Shown: positions 17,788-26,342, numbered from the stretch's first letter. The stretch: 64,000 nucleotides of DNA from Lachnospiraceae bacterium (GCA_004557975.1 SFEV01000002.1:1-64000); one strand, 5' to 3'. A program made the numbers and translations. Notes: generated from the letters alone by a model not told the origin.

Positions 17788-18668
17788 TACGCTGCCACCT
17801 CGCCTTTCTTACCGATATAAACCTGTGTCACACCGACAATTGCACAGATAAGGAACAGAATCAGTGCTTCAGCCTGGCCCATACCGTACTTCTTATATGT
17901 AAATGCCTGGTTATAAACGTGCATAGCTGCCATTACGGATGTGTTGAACGGCTCGCCCTTTGTCAGGGAGAGGTTTACATCGTAAACCATGAAGCAGCGT
18001 GTAATCGTCAGGAACAGACACTGTACAAAGGATGCTCTCATCAGAGGAATCGTTACATTAAACATTGCCTGACTTTTTGTACAGCCGTCAATCTCAGCCG
18101 CTTCTGCAAGGCTCTTCGGAACGCTCATAAAACCTGCAACGTAAATCAGCATCATATAACCTGCATACTGCCATACGGATACAATAATCAGGCAGAGCAT
18201 TGCACCGTTCGTCGTCGCAAGCCAGGAGGTGGAAAGCGCTCCGATGGAAAGAGACTGTCCGAGAGCCACGAATGCACGGTTAAATACGAATTTCCAGATA
18301 TAACCAAGGACGATACCGCCGATCAGGTTCGGAATGAAGAAGCCTGCACGGAAGAAATTCTGTCCTTTTACTCCGCTCGTCACAAGGTACGCGAGGAGGA
18401 ATGCCACAATATTTACAAGTACTACTGCAATTACAGAATAGATCGCCGTTCTTCCAAGTGCCTGCCAGTAAGCGGTATCCTGGAACGCAGATATATAGTT
18501 GGTCAATCCAACAAATGGCTTATCCTTTGAGATACCGTCCCAGCTCGTGAAAGTCAGGTAAAGACCGTAAACGAACGGAAGAAGTACTACTGCACAGAAC
18601 AGAACGGTAGCCGGTCCGGCAAACATGACATACTGTTTTACTTTATATGACATGGTGTTTTTCTTCAT
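17787..18668 (-). CDS. Sugar ABC transporter permease, MalF-type (second system)
   Basis: This 293-residue CUT1 permease begins with a span (YVMFAGPATVLFCAVVLLPFVYG) and has the EAA loop SLAEAAEIDGCTKSQAMF. It lies between the binding-protein gene, 86 bases away across a hairpin, and the MalG-type partner. AAGGGG precedes the ATG. Confidence 0.93.
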   Translation of the reverse strand: MKKNTMSYKVKQYVMFAGPATVLFCAVVLLPFVYGLYLTFTSWDGISKDKPFVGLTNYISAFQDTAYWQALGRTAIYSVIAVVLVNIVAFLLAYLVTSGVKGQNFFRAGFFIPNLIGGIVLGYIWKFVFNRAFVALGQSLSIGALSTSWLATTNGAMLCLIIVSVWQYAGYMMLIYVAGFMSVPKSLAEAAEIDGCTKSQAMFNVTIPLMRASFVQCLFLTITRCFMVYDVNLSLTKGEPFNTSVMAAMHVYNQAFTYKKYGMGQAEALILFLICAIVGVTQVYIGKKGEVAA

Positions 18669-18691
18669 GTTTTCTCTTTCCCCTTTCTTAT

Positions 18692-18727
18692 AGAAAGCTT
18701 CCGCGCCGAAGCAGCCGGAAGCTTTCT
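18692..18727 (-). terminator. Intercistronic hairpin after the second binding-protein gene
   Basis: AGAAAGCTTCCG (18692-18703) pairs perfectly with CGGAAGCTTTCT (18716-18727). On the minus strand it is not followed by a T-run, so a stabilising or processing stem is more likely than a full terminator. Its place matches the hairpin at 9677-9739 in the other transport operon. Confidence 0.65.
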
Positions 18728-18754
18728 GTTTTACTGCGCTGTGAAAACAGCTTC

Positions 18755-20017
18755 TCAGTGTTCTACAGGAGTTGTGGACTTCCAGTAGTTTTCGATCTCC
18801 TCAGCAAAACCTGCACGGTCGATCTGTCCTGCCAGATATTTCTGGAAGGAAGCACCGCAAAGTGAAAGATGATCGTCCGGTGCATAGTTATAGTTCGGAA
18901 CAAGCGCGCCTGCATCTGCGTATTTCTTTACAGAATTTCCAAGCGGATCTGTAACTTCAAGTGCGTTGTTGGAGAATGCCGGAACAAGTGCACAGTCATT
19001 TACCAGGAAGGACTGGCCTTCTTCGTCATATACCAGCCAGTTCAGGAAATCCTTTGCTGCCTGACGCTGCTCGTCGGATGTATTGTCAGAAGCATCGATG
19101 AAGAAGTATTTGGAACCGCCGCCTACGAGCTTGGTATTTGTTCCGTCCTCTGTATTCTGCGGTACCGGCATCATACCCATCTTCTCTGAGTAATCATAAG
19201 CGTTGATTACGGACCAGTCCCAGTTGCCGCCGAACATGAATGCGATCTCACCCTCAGCCAGCTTCTGCTCTGTCACTTCACGCTCTGCTGCGATTGCAGA
19301 ATCCTTAGCATAGTTGTACTGCATCAGAACATCGAATGTATCCATCAGAGCATTGAATTTTCCATTGTTGATCAGATCTGCAGAGCCCTCATGAAGGGAT
19401 GTGATAAATGCGTCTACATCTTCCTGCTCCTCATAAATTTCTGAGAGATAGTGAGCCCCCAGTGACCAGTCCTCTTTCATGATTCCTGTCGGAGTCTCCA
19501 TACCGCCTGCTACCAGAGTCTCAAGCAGTTCCTTGAATGCATCCAGTGTAGCATAGTTCTCCGGAACGAACTCTTCACCTGTGATTGCCTCGATTGCCTC
19601 TGCATTGTAGAGCACGCCGCGGGCCTCCACGCATATCGGGAAACCGTAAACTGCATCACCGACGCTGATCTCATAATCTGTGTCATTTACCCAGTCCTGA
19701 TCGCTCAGATCAACACCATGCTCCGGAGCCAATGAATAGATATCCTTTGCATCTACCATGGACAGTGTGTACGGATCTTCAGAAGCGTATCTCGTAGCCA
19801 TGTGTGCTGCTACTGTATCAGTCGAGAAGTAAACCTCAACGTTTACACCCGTCTTCTCTGCGTACTCAGCTGCCTTCTCCTCAAACTGGCTCTGAACCTC
19901 CGTCTTGGAGTTGAAGATCGTGATTGTCACATCGTCTGCCAGAGCTGTCATGGAGCCTGCTGATGTTACGGATAATGCCATTACTGTTGCCATTGCGAAA
20001 GAAATACTTTTTTTCAT
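18755..20017 (-). CDS. Sugar ABC transporter solute-binding protein lacking the lipobox cysteine
   Basis: This 420-residue CUT1 binding protein has an N-terminal signal, family motifs EGEIAFMFGGNWDWS and AAKDFLNWLVYDEEGQSF, and a conserved C-terminal region. The signal reads SAGSMTALADD where the paralogue at 9785-11137 reads FAGCMTANAEE: the lipobox Cys position is Ser (codon TCC). Without lipid attachment it would be cut by signal peptidase I, probably after ALA, and released or held by its permease. GGAGG lies nine bases before the ATG. It is first in the sucrose-type operon. Confidence 0.92.
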   Translation of the reverse strand: MKKSISFAMATVMALSVTSAGSMTALADDVTITIFNSKTEVQSQFEEKAAEYAEKTGVNVEVYFSTDTVAAHMATRYASEDPYTLSMVDAKDIYSLAPEHGVDLSDQDWVNDTDYEISVGDAVYGFPICVEARGVLYNAEAIEAITGEEFVPENYATLDAFKELLETLVAGGMETPTGIMKEDWSLGAHYLSEIYEEQEDVDAFITSLHEGSADLINNGKFNALMDTFDVLMQYNYAKDSAIAAEREVTEQKLAEGEIAFMFGGNWDWSVINAYDYSEKMGMMPVPQNTEDGTNTKLVGGGSKYFFIDASDNTSDEQRQAAKDFLNWLVYDEEGQSFLVNDCALVPAFSNNALEVTDPLGNSVKKYADAGALVPNYNYAPDDHLSLCGASFQKYLAGQIDRAGFAEEIENYWKSTTPVEH

Positions 20018-20065
20018 TTTCTAGTTCCTCCTGTTTGATTTTTTTGTTTTCTTTCAAGTGATTGT

Positions 20066-20094
20066 AGGATACCACAACCTGCAAAACATGTCAA
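20066..20094 (-). promoter_or_regulatory. Promoter of the sucrose-type operon
   Basis: On the minus strand TTGACA (20089-20094), a 17-base spacer and TATCCT (20066-20071) precede the binding-protein gene. The -35 box lies inside the operator 20088-20105, so repressor binding should exclude RNA polymerase. Confidence 0.7.
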
Positions 20095-20105
20095 CCGATT
20101 AACAT
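20088..20105. promoter_or_regulatory. LacI-family operator O1
   Basis: ATGTCAACCGATTAACAT is an imperfect palindrome centred on CG. Related 18-base sites are at 20339-20356, 20271-20288 and 21644-21661. The region 20018-20590 holds these sites, a terminator and a palindromic repeat, and no gene. Confidence 0.75.
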
Positions 20106-20270
20106 ACTTTTTTCGTCCAATTACCCAATTTCAGTAGATACACACAAATTCACCTTTTTATTTTTGTGTATTTTGCCTATCAATCAGTGTGTTTCCCTCT
20201 TTTTAATCACTTTTTCAGCACTTATAATCACATCAATCCATTATTTCGCCCTTTTTCAGCACGTTTTCGC

Positions 20271-20288
20271 ATATCATTCGTTTAACAT
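20271..20288. promoter_or_regulatory. LacI-family operator O2 (degenerate)
   Basis: ATATCATTCGTTTAACAT matches the right half and the CG centre of the sites at 20088 and 20339. It may be an auxiliary looping site. Confidence 0.4.
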
Positions 20289-20338
20289 GTTATTATCTTT
20301 CCCTCTTTTCATTTTCATGGAAATATATGTCATCTTTT

Positions 20339-20356
20339 ATGTCAACCGTTTAATGT
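20339..20356. promoter_or_regulatory. LacI-family operator O3
   Basis: ATGTCAACCGTTTAATGT matches O1 over its left 10 bases and the TTAA of its right half. It is about 251 bases upstream of O1, a distance that permits looping by a tetrameric LacI-type repressor. Confidence 0.6.
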
Positions 20357-20410
20357 TCAGGTGTACGCACCTGTATTACCACCGGAAAATCGTATCTTTT
20401 TACACAGAAA

Positions 20411-20456
20411 AACAGGTTTTCACAAGGCAGAAACATCTGCCTCGCAAAAACCTGTT
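20411..20456 (-). terminator. Terminator of the LacI gene at 20591-21568
   Basis: On the minus strand AACAGGTTTT pairs with AAAACCTGTT, enclosing a second stem (AGGCAGA/TCTGCCT), followed by TTTCTGTG. It insulates the regulator from the transport operon. Confidence 0.75.
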
Positions 20457-20478
20457 CCATAATATCCTGTATTAAGAT

Positions 20479-20535
20479 GATACCAGTGACCCGGTGGCAT
20501 GATGTTCATGCCTGCGTGAAAAAGCATGACCCGGG
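20479..20535. repeat. Palindromic intergenic repeat, copy 2
   Basis: It starts GATACCAG like copy 1 (16786-16847) and shares the central TTCATGCCTGC and TGAAAAAGCATGAC with one difference between them. It lies between the LacI stop codon and its terminator. Confidence 0.7.
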
Positions 20536-20590
20536 AACCACCCGCAAAACATGAGAAAGCATCCATTCTTCGCAGAAAAATGAGTGGCAG

Positions 20591-21568
20591 TCATGCGCTC
20601 TCACGGATGACCAGAGACACCGGAAAGACGCTCCTTGCCGGAACCATGCTTCCATCCACAGCCTTTACCATCATGGAAACAGCCGACTCCGCCATCTCCT
20701 TGACCGGCTGACGTATCGTCGTAATTCCGGGTGTCGTAAGCGCCGCAACATTCACATCATCAAAACCGATCACCTTCATCTGGCTCGGAATCTCAATGCC
20801 GCGTTCTTTGCACACTCTGATCACCTGCGCCGCAATCAGATCAGAGCTGGCAAAAATACCGTCTGTCTGCGGATACTGCTCAAGCGCCTGATGAATCACC
20901 GGATAATAATTCAGCTCGTCATAATTGGCCCGGCCGGGATCAACCGCCATGTATTCCACACCGCGTCTTCTGCATACATCATCAAAGGCGCGTTTTCTGT
21001 CGTCTGCCGGCATCGACTGTCCGCTGACACCGCCGATATGAAGCAGATGTCTGCAACCGCAATGGATCAGATGCTCCGCCGCAAGAGTACCTCCCTGGTA
21101 GTTGTCACACTCGATTCCCGCCGTTCCCTCGTCGATGAAGCGCTCAATTGTAATCAGCGGACATGCCAGATTCTTGAATTTCTCCGTCTTAAAGGAGCCG
21201 GTACACAGGACGATTCCTGCCACACGGTTGCTCCTGCACATCTCGATGTATTCCTCCTCCTTCTCTTCCTTCCCCTTGGAATTAAAAAGAAGAACCTTGT
21301 ATCTGTTATTGTAAGCCGCCAGCTCAAGATTGCTGATCAGCTTGGCAAAATATGGATGTACAATGTGCGGTACTATAATCCCGATTGTATTGCTGCTCTG
21401 CTTGGAAAGAGAACGCGCCATCTCGTTCGGCTGGTAATTCAGCCTTTTCATTACCTCATAAACTTTTTCGCGCGTCTGTTCGCTGATATAACCTCTGTTG
21501 TTTAAAACTCTTGAAACCGTCCCCACTGTGAGTCCTGATTCACGGGCGACGTCCTTTAATGTAGCCAT
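20591..21568 (-). CDS. LacI-family regulator of the sucrose-type operon
   Basis: This 325-residue protein has the helix-turn-helix ATLKDVARESGLTVGTVSRV, hinge YQPNEMARSLSKQ and a sugar-binding domain (DGIFASSDLIAAQVI, KVIGFDDVNVAALTTPG). It sits upstream of the transport operon in the same direction. Matching operators at its own promoter (21644-21661) and at the transport operon (20088, 20339) are strong sequence support for autoregulation and control of that operon. GGAGA precedes the ATG. The inducer is not known; a sucrose-like sugar or its phosphate is a guess. Confidence 0.92.
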   Translation of the reverse strand: MATLKDVARESGLTVGTVSRVLNNRGYISEQTREKVYEVMKRLNYQPNEMARSLSKQSSNTIGIIVPHIVHPYFAKLISNLELAAYNNRYKVLLFNSKGKEEKEEEYIEMCRSNRVAGIVLCTGSFKTEKFKNLACPLITIERFIDEGTAGIECDNYQGGTLAAEHLIHCGCRHLLHIGGVSGQSMPADDRKRAFDDVCRRRGVEYMAVDPGRANYDELNYYPVIHQALEQYPQTDGIFASSDLIAAQVIRVCKERGIEIPSQMKVIGFDDVNVAALTTPGITTIRQPVKEMAESAVSMMVKAVDGSMVPARSVFPVSLVIRESA

Positions 21569-21621
21569 TTTGTTACCTTCTCCTGCTTAAATTCAGAACT
21601 GTTCAAAAATATTCCGGATTT

Positions 21622-21650
21622 AATATAACATTCCACCGCATTTATGTCAA
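21622..21650 (-). promoter_or_regulatory. Promoter of the LacI gene at 20591-21568
   Basis: TTGACA (21645-21650), a 17-base spacer and TATATT (21622-21627) on the minus strand. The -35 box is inside the operator, with the same geometry as at 20066-20105. Confidence 0.7.
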
Positions 21651-21661
21651 CCGGCAAACAT
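21644..21661. promoter_or_regulatory. LacI-family operator at the regulator's own promoter
   Basis: ATGTCAACCGGCAAACAT matches O1 at 14 of 18 positions and overlaps the promoter -35 box. Confidence 0.7.
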
Positions 21662-21743
21662 ACCATAGTTTTTCCATTTCCTTGGTACTTCTGACGATCC
21701 CTGCAGCAGGAATTATCTGCGTATTTGGAGAATATGGCTGCCT

Positions 21744-22730
21744 TCAGGGCAGCAGTCCGTCATTTTTTTCTTCAAGAGCCTTAATCATATAGTACGTAAA
21801 TTCATTGTACGGAGTAGGAATGCCCAGTTCTCTTCCCATGCGCATCATGGCACCTGAGAACATGTCAATTTCCGTGTGCCTCCCGGCATCAAGATCCTGC
21901 AGCGTAGAGAACCGCGCTTTCGGTGAAATAGCGCTGTTCTTCCCGGCCGCATTGTTCTTATCAGAAAGATCGATTCCCTTCGCCTTAGCAACCGCAGCTA
22001 CCTCTTCCTCCAGTCTCCGACTCAGAGCTGCCACGTATTCGCTGGAAGTATATGCCCCGAATCCGCAGTTCACCATGGCCTGAGGCAGATTCTTGCTGAT
22101 ATTCAGCGCATACTTGAACCAGATATCCCGGATAATATCGTCGCAGATCGTATACCGGATTTTCGTACCTTCAAAAGCTTCCGCAATTGCCGCAATACGC
22201 CTGTCTGATTCACCGGAATCTGCATTCCTGCCGCGCCCATCCGACTCACCGGATTCTGCATTTATGCCGCTGTCCCCGCGATCTGTCTCCCCGAAATAAA
22301 CTCCCTGCGTCACCTCCGGGTCAAACACGACTTCATTGTCCTTTCTCTCCGAAGCAATTTTCATCATGGAATACACAATATGCTCCATGCCGATTCGCTC
22401 TGCGATCACCGTCTCGCTGTCCACACCGTTGAGCAGGCTCATCACTGTCGTATGTTCTGCCACAACCTTCTCTATATCATCCACACACGGCTTCAGCGCA
22501 CCGTATTTCACAGCCACCAGCAGCAGATCCGCTCCGCGGGCTTCCTCCGGCGTCCTCACATTCAGTGCAAGACGCCTGCCGTTGACCGTGAGGCCATCCC
22601 GTTTCAACCGCTCTGCGCGCTGTCCTGATGCCACTGTCCACAGATTTTCCCCGAACTTTTCACTGAGTCCGTCAAGAAAATAGCACCCGACGGCACCGGC
22701 ACCCATCACTGCGATTGTATGAATTTTCAT
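21744..22730 (-). CDS. Ketopantoate reductase (PanE/ApbA) family protein
   Basis: This protein of about 328 residues has an N-terminal NAD(P)-binding fold (IAVMGAGAVGCYF), and the Lys/Asn/Asn series of ketopantoate reductases is visible in WFKYALNISKN. It may reduce 2-dehydropantoate or another 2-keto acid. The ATG at 22730 has AGGAGG eight bases upstream; a longer frame to 22811 has no such site. Residues around 155-180 carry an insertion of two 12-residue units (NAESGESDGRGR, NADSGESDRRIA) not expected in the family. It is last in a run with GH51, AlaX and AllA-like genes; no other pantothenate gene is nearby. Confidence 0.85.
   Translation of the reverse strand: MKIHTIAVMGAGAVGCYFLDGLSEKFGENLWTVASGQRAERLKRDGLTVNGRRLALNVRTPEEARGADLLLVAVKYGALKPCVDDIEKVVAEHTTVMSLLNGVDSETVIAERIGMEHIVYSMMKIASERKDNEVVFDPEVTQGVYFGETDRGDSGINAESGESDGRGRNADSGESDRRIAAIAEAFEGTKIRYTICDDIIRDIWFKYALNISKNLPQAMVNCGFGAYTSSEYVAALSRRLEEEVAAVAKAKGIDLSDKNNAAGKNSAISPKARFSTLQDLDAGRHTEIDMFSGAMMRMGRELGIPTPYNEFTYYMIKALEEKNDGLLP
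22205..22270 (-). repeat. 36-base duplicated coding unit in the PanE-like gene
   Basis: Two copies about 36 bases apart (starting at 22205 and 22241) share CACCGG, TCTGCATT and TGCCGC, and encode the Gly/Ser/Glu/Asp-rich insertion. Confidence 0.75.
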
Positions 22731-22833
22731 GTCCGTATCCTCCTGTCCGATGATTTCAAATGATTGTTCTGACCTTTCCGTTCGTTCCCTCCTCCGCACG
22801 TTTTCCTTCACTGCCCATACACTTTCCTTCTAC

Positions 22834-24366
22834 TCAGCCGTAAATAATAATATTCCAGGACATCTTCGGAAGCGTTACCTTTGTGCCTTCTGCTCCGGTC
22901 ACATCCAGCTCCTTCATCGTAACACGGTCCGGATCATCAATCGTATTCCGTGCTTCCAGATCGTCTCCGGACAATACGAGATGCTTCTTTACCCTCTTGT
23001 CTCCATATCCCTGCAGCTCCATCTCAAACTCCGTATCCTCATCCTGGCTGCAGTTCAGTACAAATACGCGTACCTCGTCATTCTCTTCATTGTAGACAAC
23101 TGCCGGCTCCACAATCGGAAGCTCTCCGAATTCACAGGAATATGTATCTGCATCGACAACAGCTTTCATTGTCGTTCCGCGACCATACTTGCTAAGCATA
23201 TGGAAAGTATGGTACGTTGTCTGCGTGAATACCCCGCCTCCTCTGACAGTTGTAATCGGCGCGATAACATTGATCAGCTGAGCCAGGCAGGCAATCTCCA
23301 CCGTATCGACATTATTCAGAAGCGTAATTCCAAGTCCGCCCAGTACGAGCGCATCCAGCAGAGAATATTTTTCCTGCAGAATACTTGGTGCAATTTCCCA
23401 TTTCTCAGCAGATGTCATCTCAAATGTCGTCAGCCCCTGAAGGTCGTCAAGAGAATCCAGCTTGATATCCTGGAAATTCCATACATTCCACTCATCAAGA
23501 CAGATCTTGATATCTTTGTCAAAGTGATTCTTTGCTTTTACATACTCCACAACTCTTGCCGTATTTTTAATATGTGTGTCCAGCTGCTTGTATGCTGCCA
23601 GGAAATTCGTGGTTCCCTGACCTGCATTCATCGTATAATTATGTGTGGAAATGTAATCCACCTGATCAAACAATTCAGTCAGCATGACACGATCCCATTC
23701 CATATACGTCGGGAGCATTTCATAGCTGCTGCCGCAGGCAACAAGCTTGATGGACGGATCTACCCACCGCATGATCTTTGCTGCTTCCAGAGCCTTTTTC
23801 GCATAATCCTCAGCAGAGAGATGTCCGGCCTGCCAGCTGCCCTCCATCTCGTTTCCAAGGCACCAGTACTTGATATTATAAGGTTCCGGATGTCCGTTCT
23901 GAGCACGCAGATCACTCCAGTACGTTCCGCCCGGATGATTGCAGTATTCCACAAGGTCTCCGGCGTCCTTGATGCTTCCTGTTCCGAGATTCACCGCGAT
24001 CATCGGCTCAATGCCGACTTTTTCCGCCCACTGACAGAATTCATCAATGCCGAATTCATTTGTCTCGATGGTTGACCACGCATAATCCATCCGCCTTGGG
24101 CGTTTTTCTTTTGGCCCGATTCCGTCATGCCAGTCATAACAGGAAACGAAATTTCCGCCCGGATAACGTATTACCGGAACTGCCAGTTCCCTGACGAGCG
24201 CAGCAACATCCTGCCGATATCCTTTTTCATCTGCTGTAGGATGTCCCGGCTCATAGATGCCGGAATAGATGCATCTCCCCAGATGCTCCGTAAAGGACGA
24301 ATACAGCTTCTCATCAATTTTTCCAATTTCATAGTGTCTGTCGCTGAAACATTTTGCGTACTTCAT
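22834..24366 (-). CDS. GH51 alpha-L-arabinofuranosidase
   Basis: This 510-residue GH51 enzyme removes terminal arabinofuranose from arabinan or arabinoxylan oligosaccharides. The acid/base Glu173 is in LGNEMEGSWQ and the nucleophile Glu292 in LDEWNVW; RYPGGNFVSCYDWHDGIGP is also characteristic. There is no signal peptide, so the substrate must be imported first. The ATG at 24366 has AGGAGG seven bases upstream, and the longer frame overlaps the AlaX stop. No arabinose transporter or kinase is near. Confidence 0.93.
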   Translation of the reverse strand: MKYAKCFSDRHYEIGKIDEKLYSSFTEHLGRCIYSGIYEPGHPTADEKGYRQDVAALVRELAVPVIRYPGGNFVSCYDWHDGIGPKEKRPRRMDYAWSTIETNEFGIDEFCQWAEKVGIEPMIAVNLGTGSIKDAGDLVEYCNHPGGTYWSDLRAQNGHPEPYNIKYWCLGNEMEGSWQAGHLSAEDYAKKALEAAKIMRWVDPSIKLVACGSSYEMLPTYMEWDRVMLTELFDQVDYISTHNYTMNAGQGTTNFLAAYKQLDTHIKNTARVVEYVKAKNHFDKDIKICLDEWNVWNFQDIKLDSLDDLQGLTTFEMTSAEKWEIAPSILQEKYSLLDALVLGGLGITLLNNVDTVEIACLAQLINVIAPITTVRGGGVFTQTTYHTFHMLSKYGRGTTMKAVVDADTYSCEFGELPIVEPAVVYNEENDEVRVFVLNCSQDEDTEFEMELQGYGDKRVKKHLVLSGDDLEARNTIDDPDRVTMKELDVTGAEGTKVTLPKMSWNIIIYG

Positions 24367-24436
24367 AATATACCTCCTTGCTCTTTTCTGCACTGCAGGC
24401 TGTCGCTCTTTCCTGCCGCGCTCCTGTTTATCTGCA

Positions 24437-25633
24437 TCACAAGCCAGTGGCCAACTGCGCAAGCACCGACTCTATCTCCTCTTTTTTTCCTGTCAGAGAG
24501 CCCTGTACCATCCCGGGCTTTCCGCCGCCCTTTCCTGCAAAGGCCTCATTAAGCTTCTTCGCCAATATGCGGACATCCGTCCCTCCGCTTCCCAGAATAT
24601 AGTGATAGCCGTCCGCATCTGTCCCGACAAAGGCAGCGCAAATTCCACTGCAGCGCTCCATCGCATCATTGACAAAATTGCGGACTGCAACATTGTCCAT
24701 TTCTTCCTCAAAGATACAGACGTAAGGTACCTCTGCCGTAACTGCATCAAGCTTTCCCTTCAGATAGACAGCCTGCATCTGATTCAGCCTGCTGCGCAGC
24801 AGGAGCTGCTGTTCTTTCAGATGAAGCACTGCCTCCGTAATTTTTTCCGGCTTTGAAGAAAGTGCCACAGAGATTTCTGTCACACTCTGCTGTCTGGAAC
24901 GGTAGTCTGTGAGAGCCCGCATGCCGCTTACCATCGTCACACGACATCCTCCGCGGTGCCGGTCGCAGGAAAGAATCTTAATCATCCCGACTGCACCGGT
25001 CGTTCTCGTGTGGGGTGCACAGCATGCGCACATATCCACACCGGGAATAGCCACGATCCGAACCTGTCCCCCAATCTCTATTTTACTTCGGTATTCCATC
25101 GCCCCGAGTGCAGCTTTATCCGGATAAAGCACCTCAACCGGAAGATCCTCAAACACAGCCCGGTTGGCCAGCATTTCTGTCTCCTGTATCTGCTCCGGAG
25201 TCAGCTCTCCGTTAAAGTCAAGTGTCGTCAGATCATCTCCGAGATGGAATCCCACATTGTCATAGCCGTACAGTCCGTGGACAATGCCGGAGATTATATG
25301 CTCTCCCGTATGCTGCTGCATTCTGTCGAACCGCTTTTCAAAATCAATTTTTCCTTCCACTGCCGTTCCGGCTTCCACCGGCGCTTCCGTCTCATGATAA
25401 ATCACGCCATTCTTCTCCTGTGTATCCAGGACACGTATTTCTCCCAGATACCCGGTGTCACCGAACTGTCCGCCTCCCTCCGGGAAAAATGCGGTGCGGT
25501 CGAGCACCACGCGATACCCTTTCCCTCCCGGATTGCAGGAAATTACCCTGGCCGTGAATTTTTCCATGTAGCTGTCCTCATAAAACAGTTTTTCTGTCAC
25601 CGATGCTTCTTCTGCTATCTGCTTTGCTTCCAT
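24437..25633 (-). CDS. AlaX-type alanyl-tRNA editing protein with DHHA1 domain
   Basis: This 398-residue protein resembles the second additional domain and the C-terminal DHHA1 part of alanyl-tRNA synthetase, without the aminoacylation domain. Such proteins hydrolyse Ser-tRNA(Ala) or Gly-tRNA(Ala) in trans. Zinc-binding motifs are QQHTGEH (about 108-114) and DMCACCAPH (about 200-208). The C-terminal DHHA1 glycine-rich part is GKGGGKPGMVQGSLTG. AGGAAGG precedes the ATG. It sits between an AllA-like and a GH51 gene, with no obvious shared function. Confidence 0.9.
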   Translation of the reverse strand: MEAKQIAEEASVTEKLFYEDSYMEKFTARVISCNPGGKGYRVVLDRTAFFPEGGGQFGDTGYLGEIRVLDTQEKNGVIYHETEAPVEAGTAVEGKIDFEKRFDRMQQHTGEHIISGIVHGLYGYDNVGFHLGDDLTTLDFNGELTPEQIQETEMLANRAVFEDLPVEVLYPDKAALGAMEYRSKIEIGGQVRIVAIPGVDMCACCAPHTRTTGAVGMIKILSCDRHRGGCRVTMVSGMRALTDYRSRQQSVTEISVALSSKPEKITEAVLHLKEQQLLLRSRLNQMQAVYLKGKLDAVTAEVPYVCIFEEEMDNVAVRNFVNDAMERCSGICAAFVGTDADGYHYILGSGGTDVRILAKKLNEAFAGKGGGKPGMVQGSLTGKKEEIESVLAQLATGL

Positions 25634-25684
25634 CTCTCTGCCTTCCTCAGAACATGTTCCGCCTGTCCTGCTTTCTGCTGTATC

Positions 25685-26167
25685 CTACAGTACAATCTCA
25701 ATCTGCTGCTCCTCCGGATAAGGTACCACAATACAGTCATTGTTGTAGATTCTCTCCGGGAGCACAATCAGAACGTGTGCCACCTCCTGATGAACCGGGA
25801 TCGCACTCAGATGCCATACGCCTGTGTTCAGACATACCATGGTTCCCTTCGGAACAAGAAATGCTTCCGTCAGCTCCGGAACAGGATCCTTGCCCGCAGG
25901 AGCGACGTGAATCACCACATCATCATCAAGACACAGAATTCCCTCCTGCGTCGTATTGTGAAACTCTGCCTTTTCTACAATCATCTTCTCCGGTTTGCGG
26001 ACCAGCAGCGGCGAAAATGCCGTCTGCATACATCCCGAAGAGTGCATCAGAAGTCTGTCCTGATAAAAGTCTCCGAGGCTGTAGCCCTGTGGATTCAGAA
26101 GATCTGTGAAATTGCCGTACGATTTAAATGCTTCTACAGTAATTGGTTTTGCCTTAATTGTTCTCAT
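25685..26167 (-). CDS. Ureidoglycolate lyase-like (AllA-type) cupin protein
   Basis: This 160-residue cupin-fold protein is similar in layout to ureidoglycolate lyase/hydrolase proteins: IKAKPITVEAFKSYGNF at the start, a central strand with Glu and His residues, and GTMVCLNTGVWH near residue 115. The classical enzyme releases glyoxylate and urea from ureidoglycolate; no other allantoin gene is near, so the true substrate is uncertain. GGGAGG precedes the ATG. A separate promoter at 26239-26267 drives it, the first of four co-directional genes. Confidence 0.7.
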   Translation of the reverse strand: MRTIKAKPITVEAFKSYGNFTDLLNPQGYSLGDFYQDRLLMHSSGCMQTAFSPLLVRKPEKMIVEKAEFHNTTQEGILCLDDDVVIHVAPAGKDPVPELTEAFLVPKGTMVCLNTGVWHLSAIPVHQEVAHVLIVLPERIYNNDCIVVPYPEEQQIEIVL

Positions 26168-26238
26168 TCTTTTTCCTCCCTTTTCTGCAACATTTTATGC
26201 TTTTGCTGCACCGCATTCTGTCCTCGACAGATAAGAAA

Positions 26239-26267
26239 ACCATATCACGAATACCGTCTTTTTGCAA
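26239..26267 (-). promoter_or_regulatory. Promoter of the AllA-like operon
   Basis: TTGCAA (26262-26267), a 17-base spacer and TATGGT (26239-26244) on the minus strand, about 70 bases before the ATG at 26167. It lies downstream of the terminator at 26305-26342, so the operon need not depend on the short upstream transcript. Confidence 0.5.
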
Positions 26268-26295
26268 ACCTTAACACAGAATAAAGTATATAAGC

Positions 26296-26342
26296 AAAAA
26301 AAATAAGAGCTATCTGACTTTCTCGTCATCAGATAGCTCTTT
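26296..26342 (-). terminator. Strong terminator of the short micro-ORF transcript
   Basis: AAGAGCTATCTGA pairs perfectly with TCAGATAGCTCTT around an 12-base loop, followed on the minus strand by ATTTTTTTT (26296-26303 as A's on the plus strand). It begins exactly at the stop codon of the third micro-ORF. Confidence 0.92.

Noticed and set aside
20164..20475. A 103-codon plus-strand frame in the operator region
   Set aside because: It has no ribosome site, odd composition, and runs through operators and the lacI terminator.
22730..24462. Longer N-termini for the PanE-like, GH51, HAD, RsmI, PdaA-like and GH18 genes
   Set aside because: In each case an internal ATG has a good ribosome site and the family alignment begins there; the extra codons overlap neighbouring genes or palindromes.
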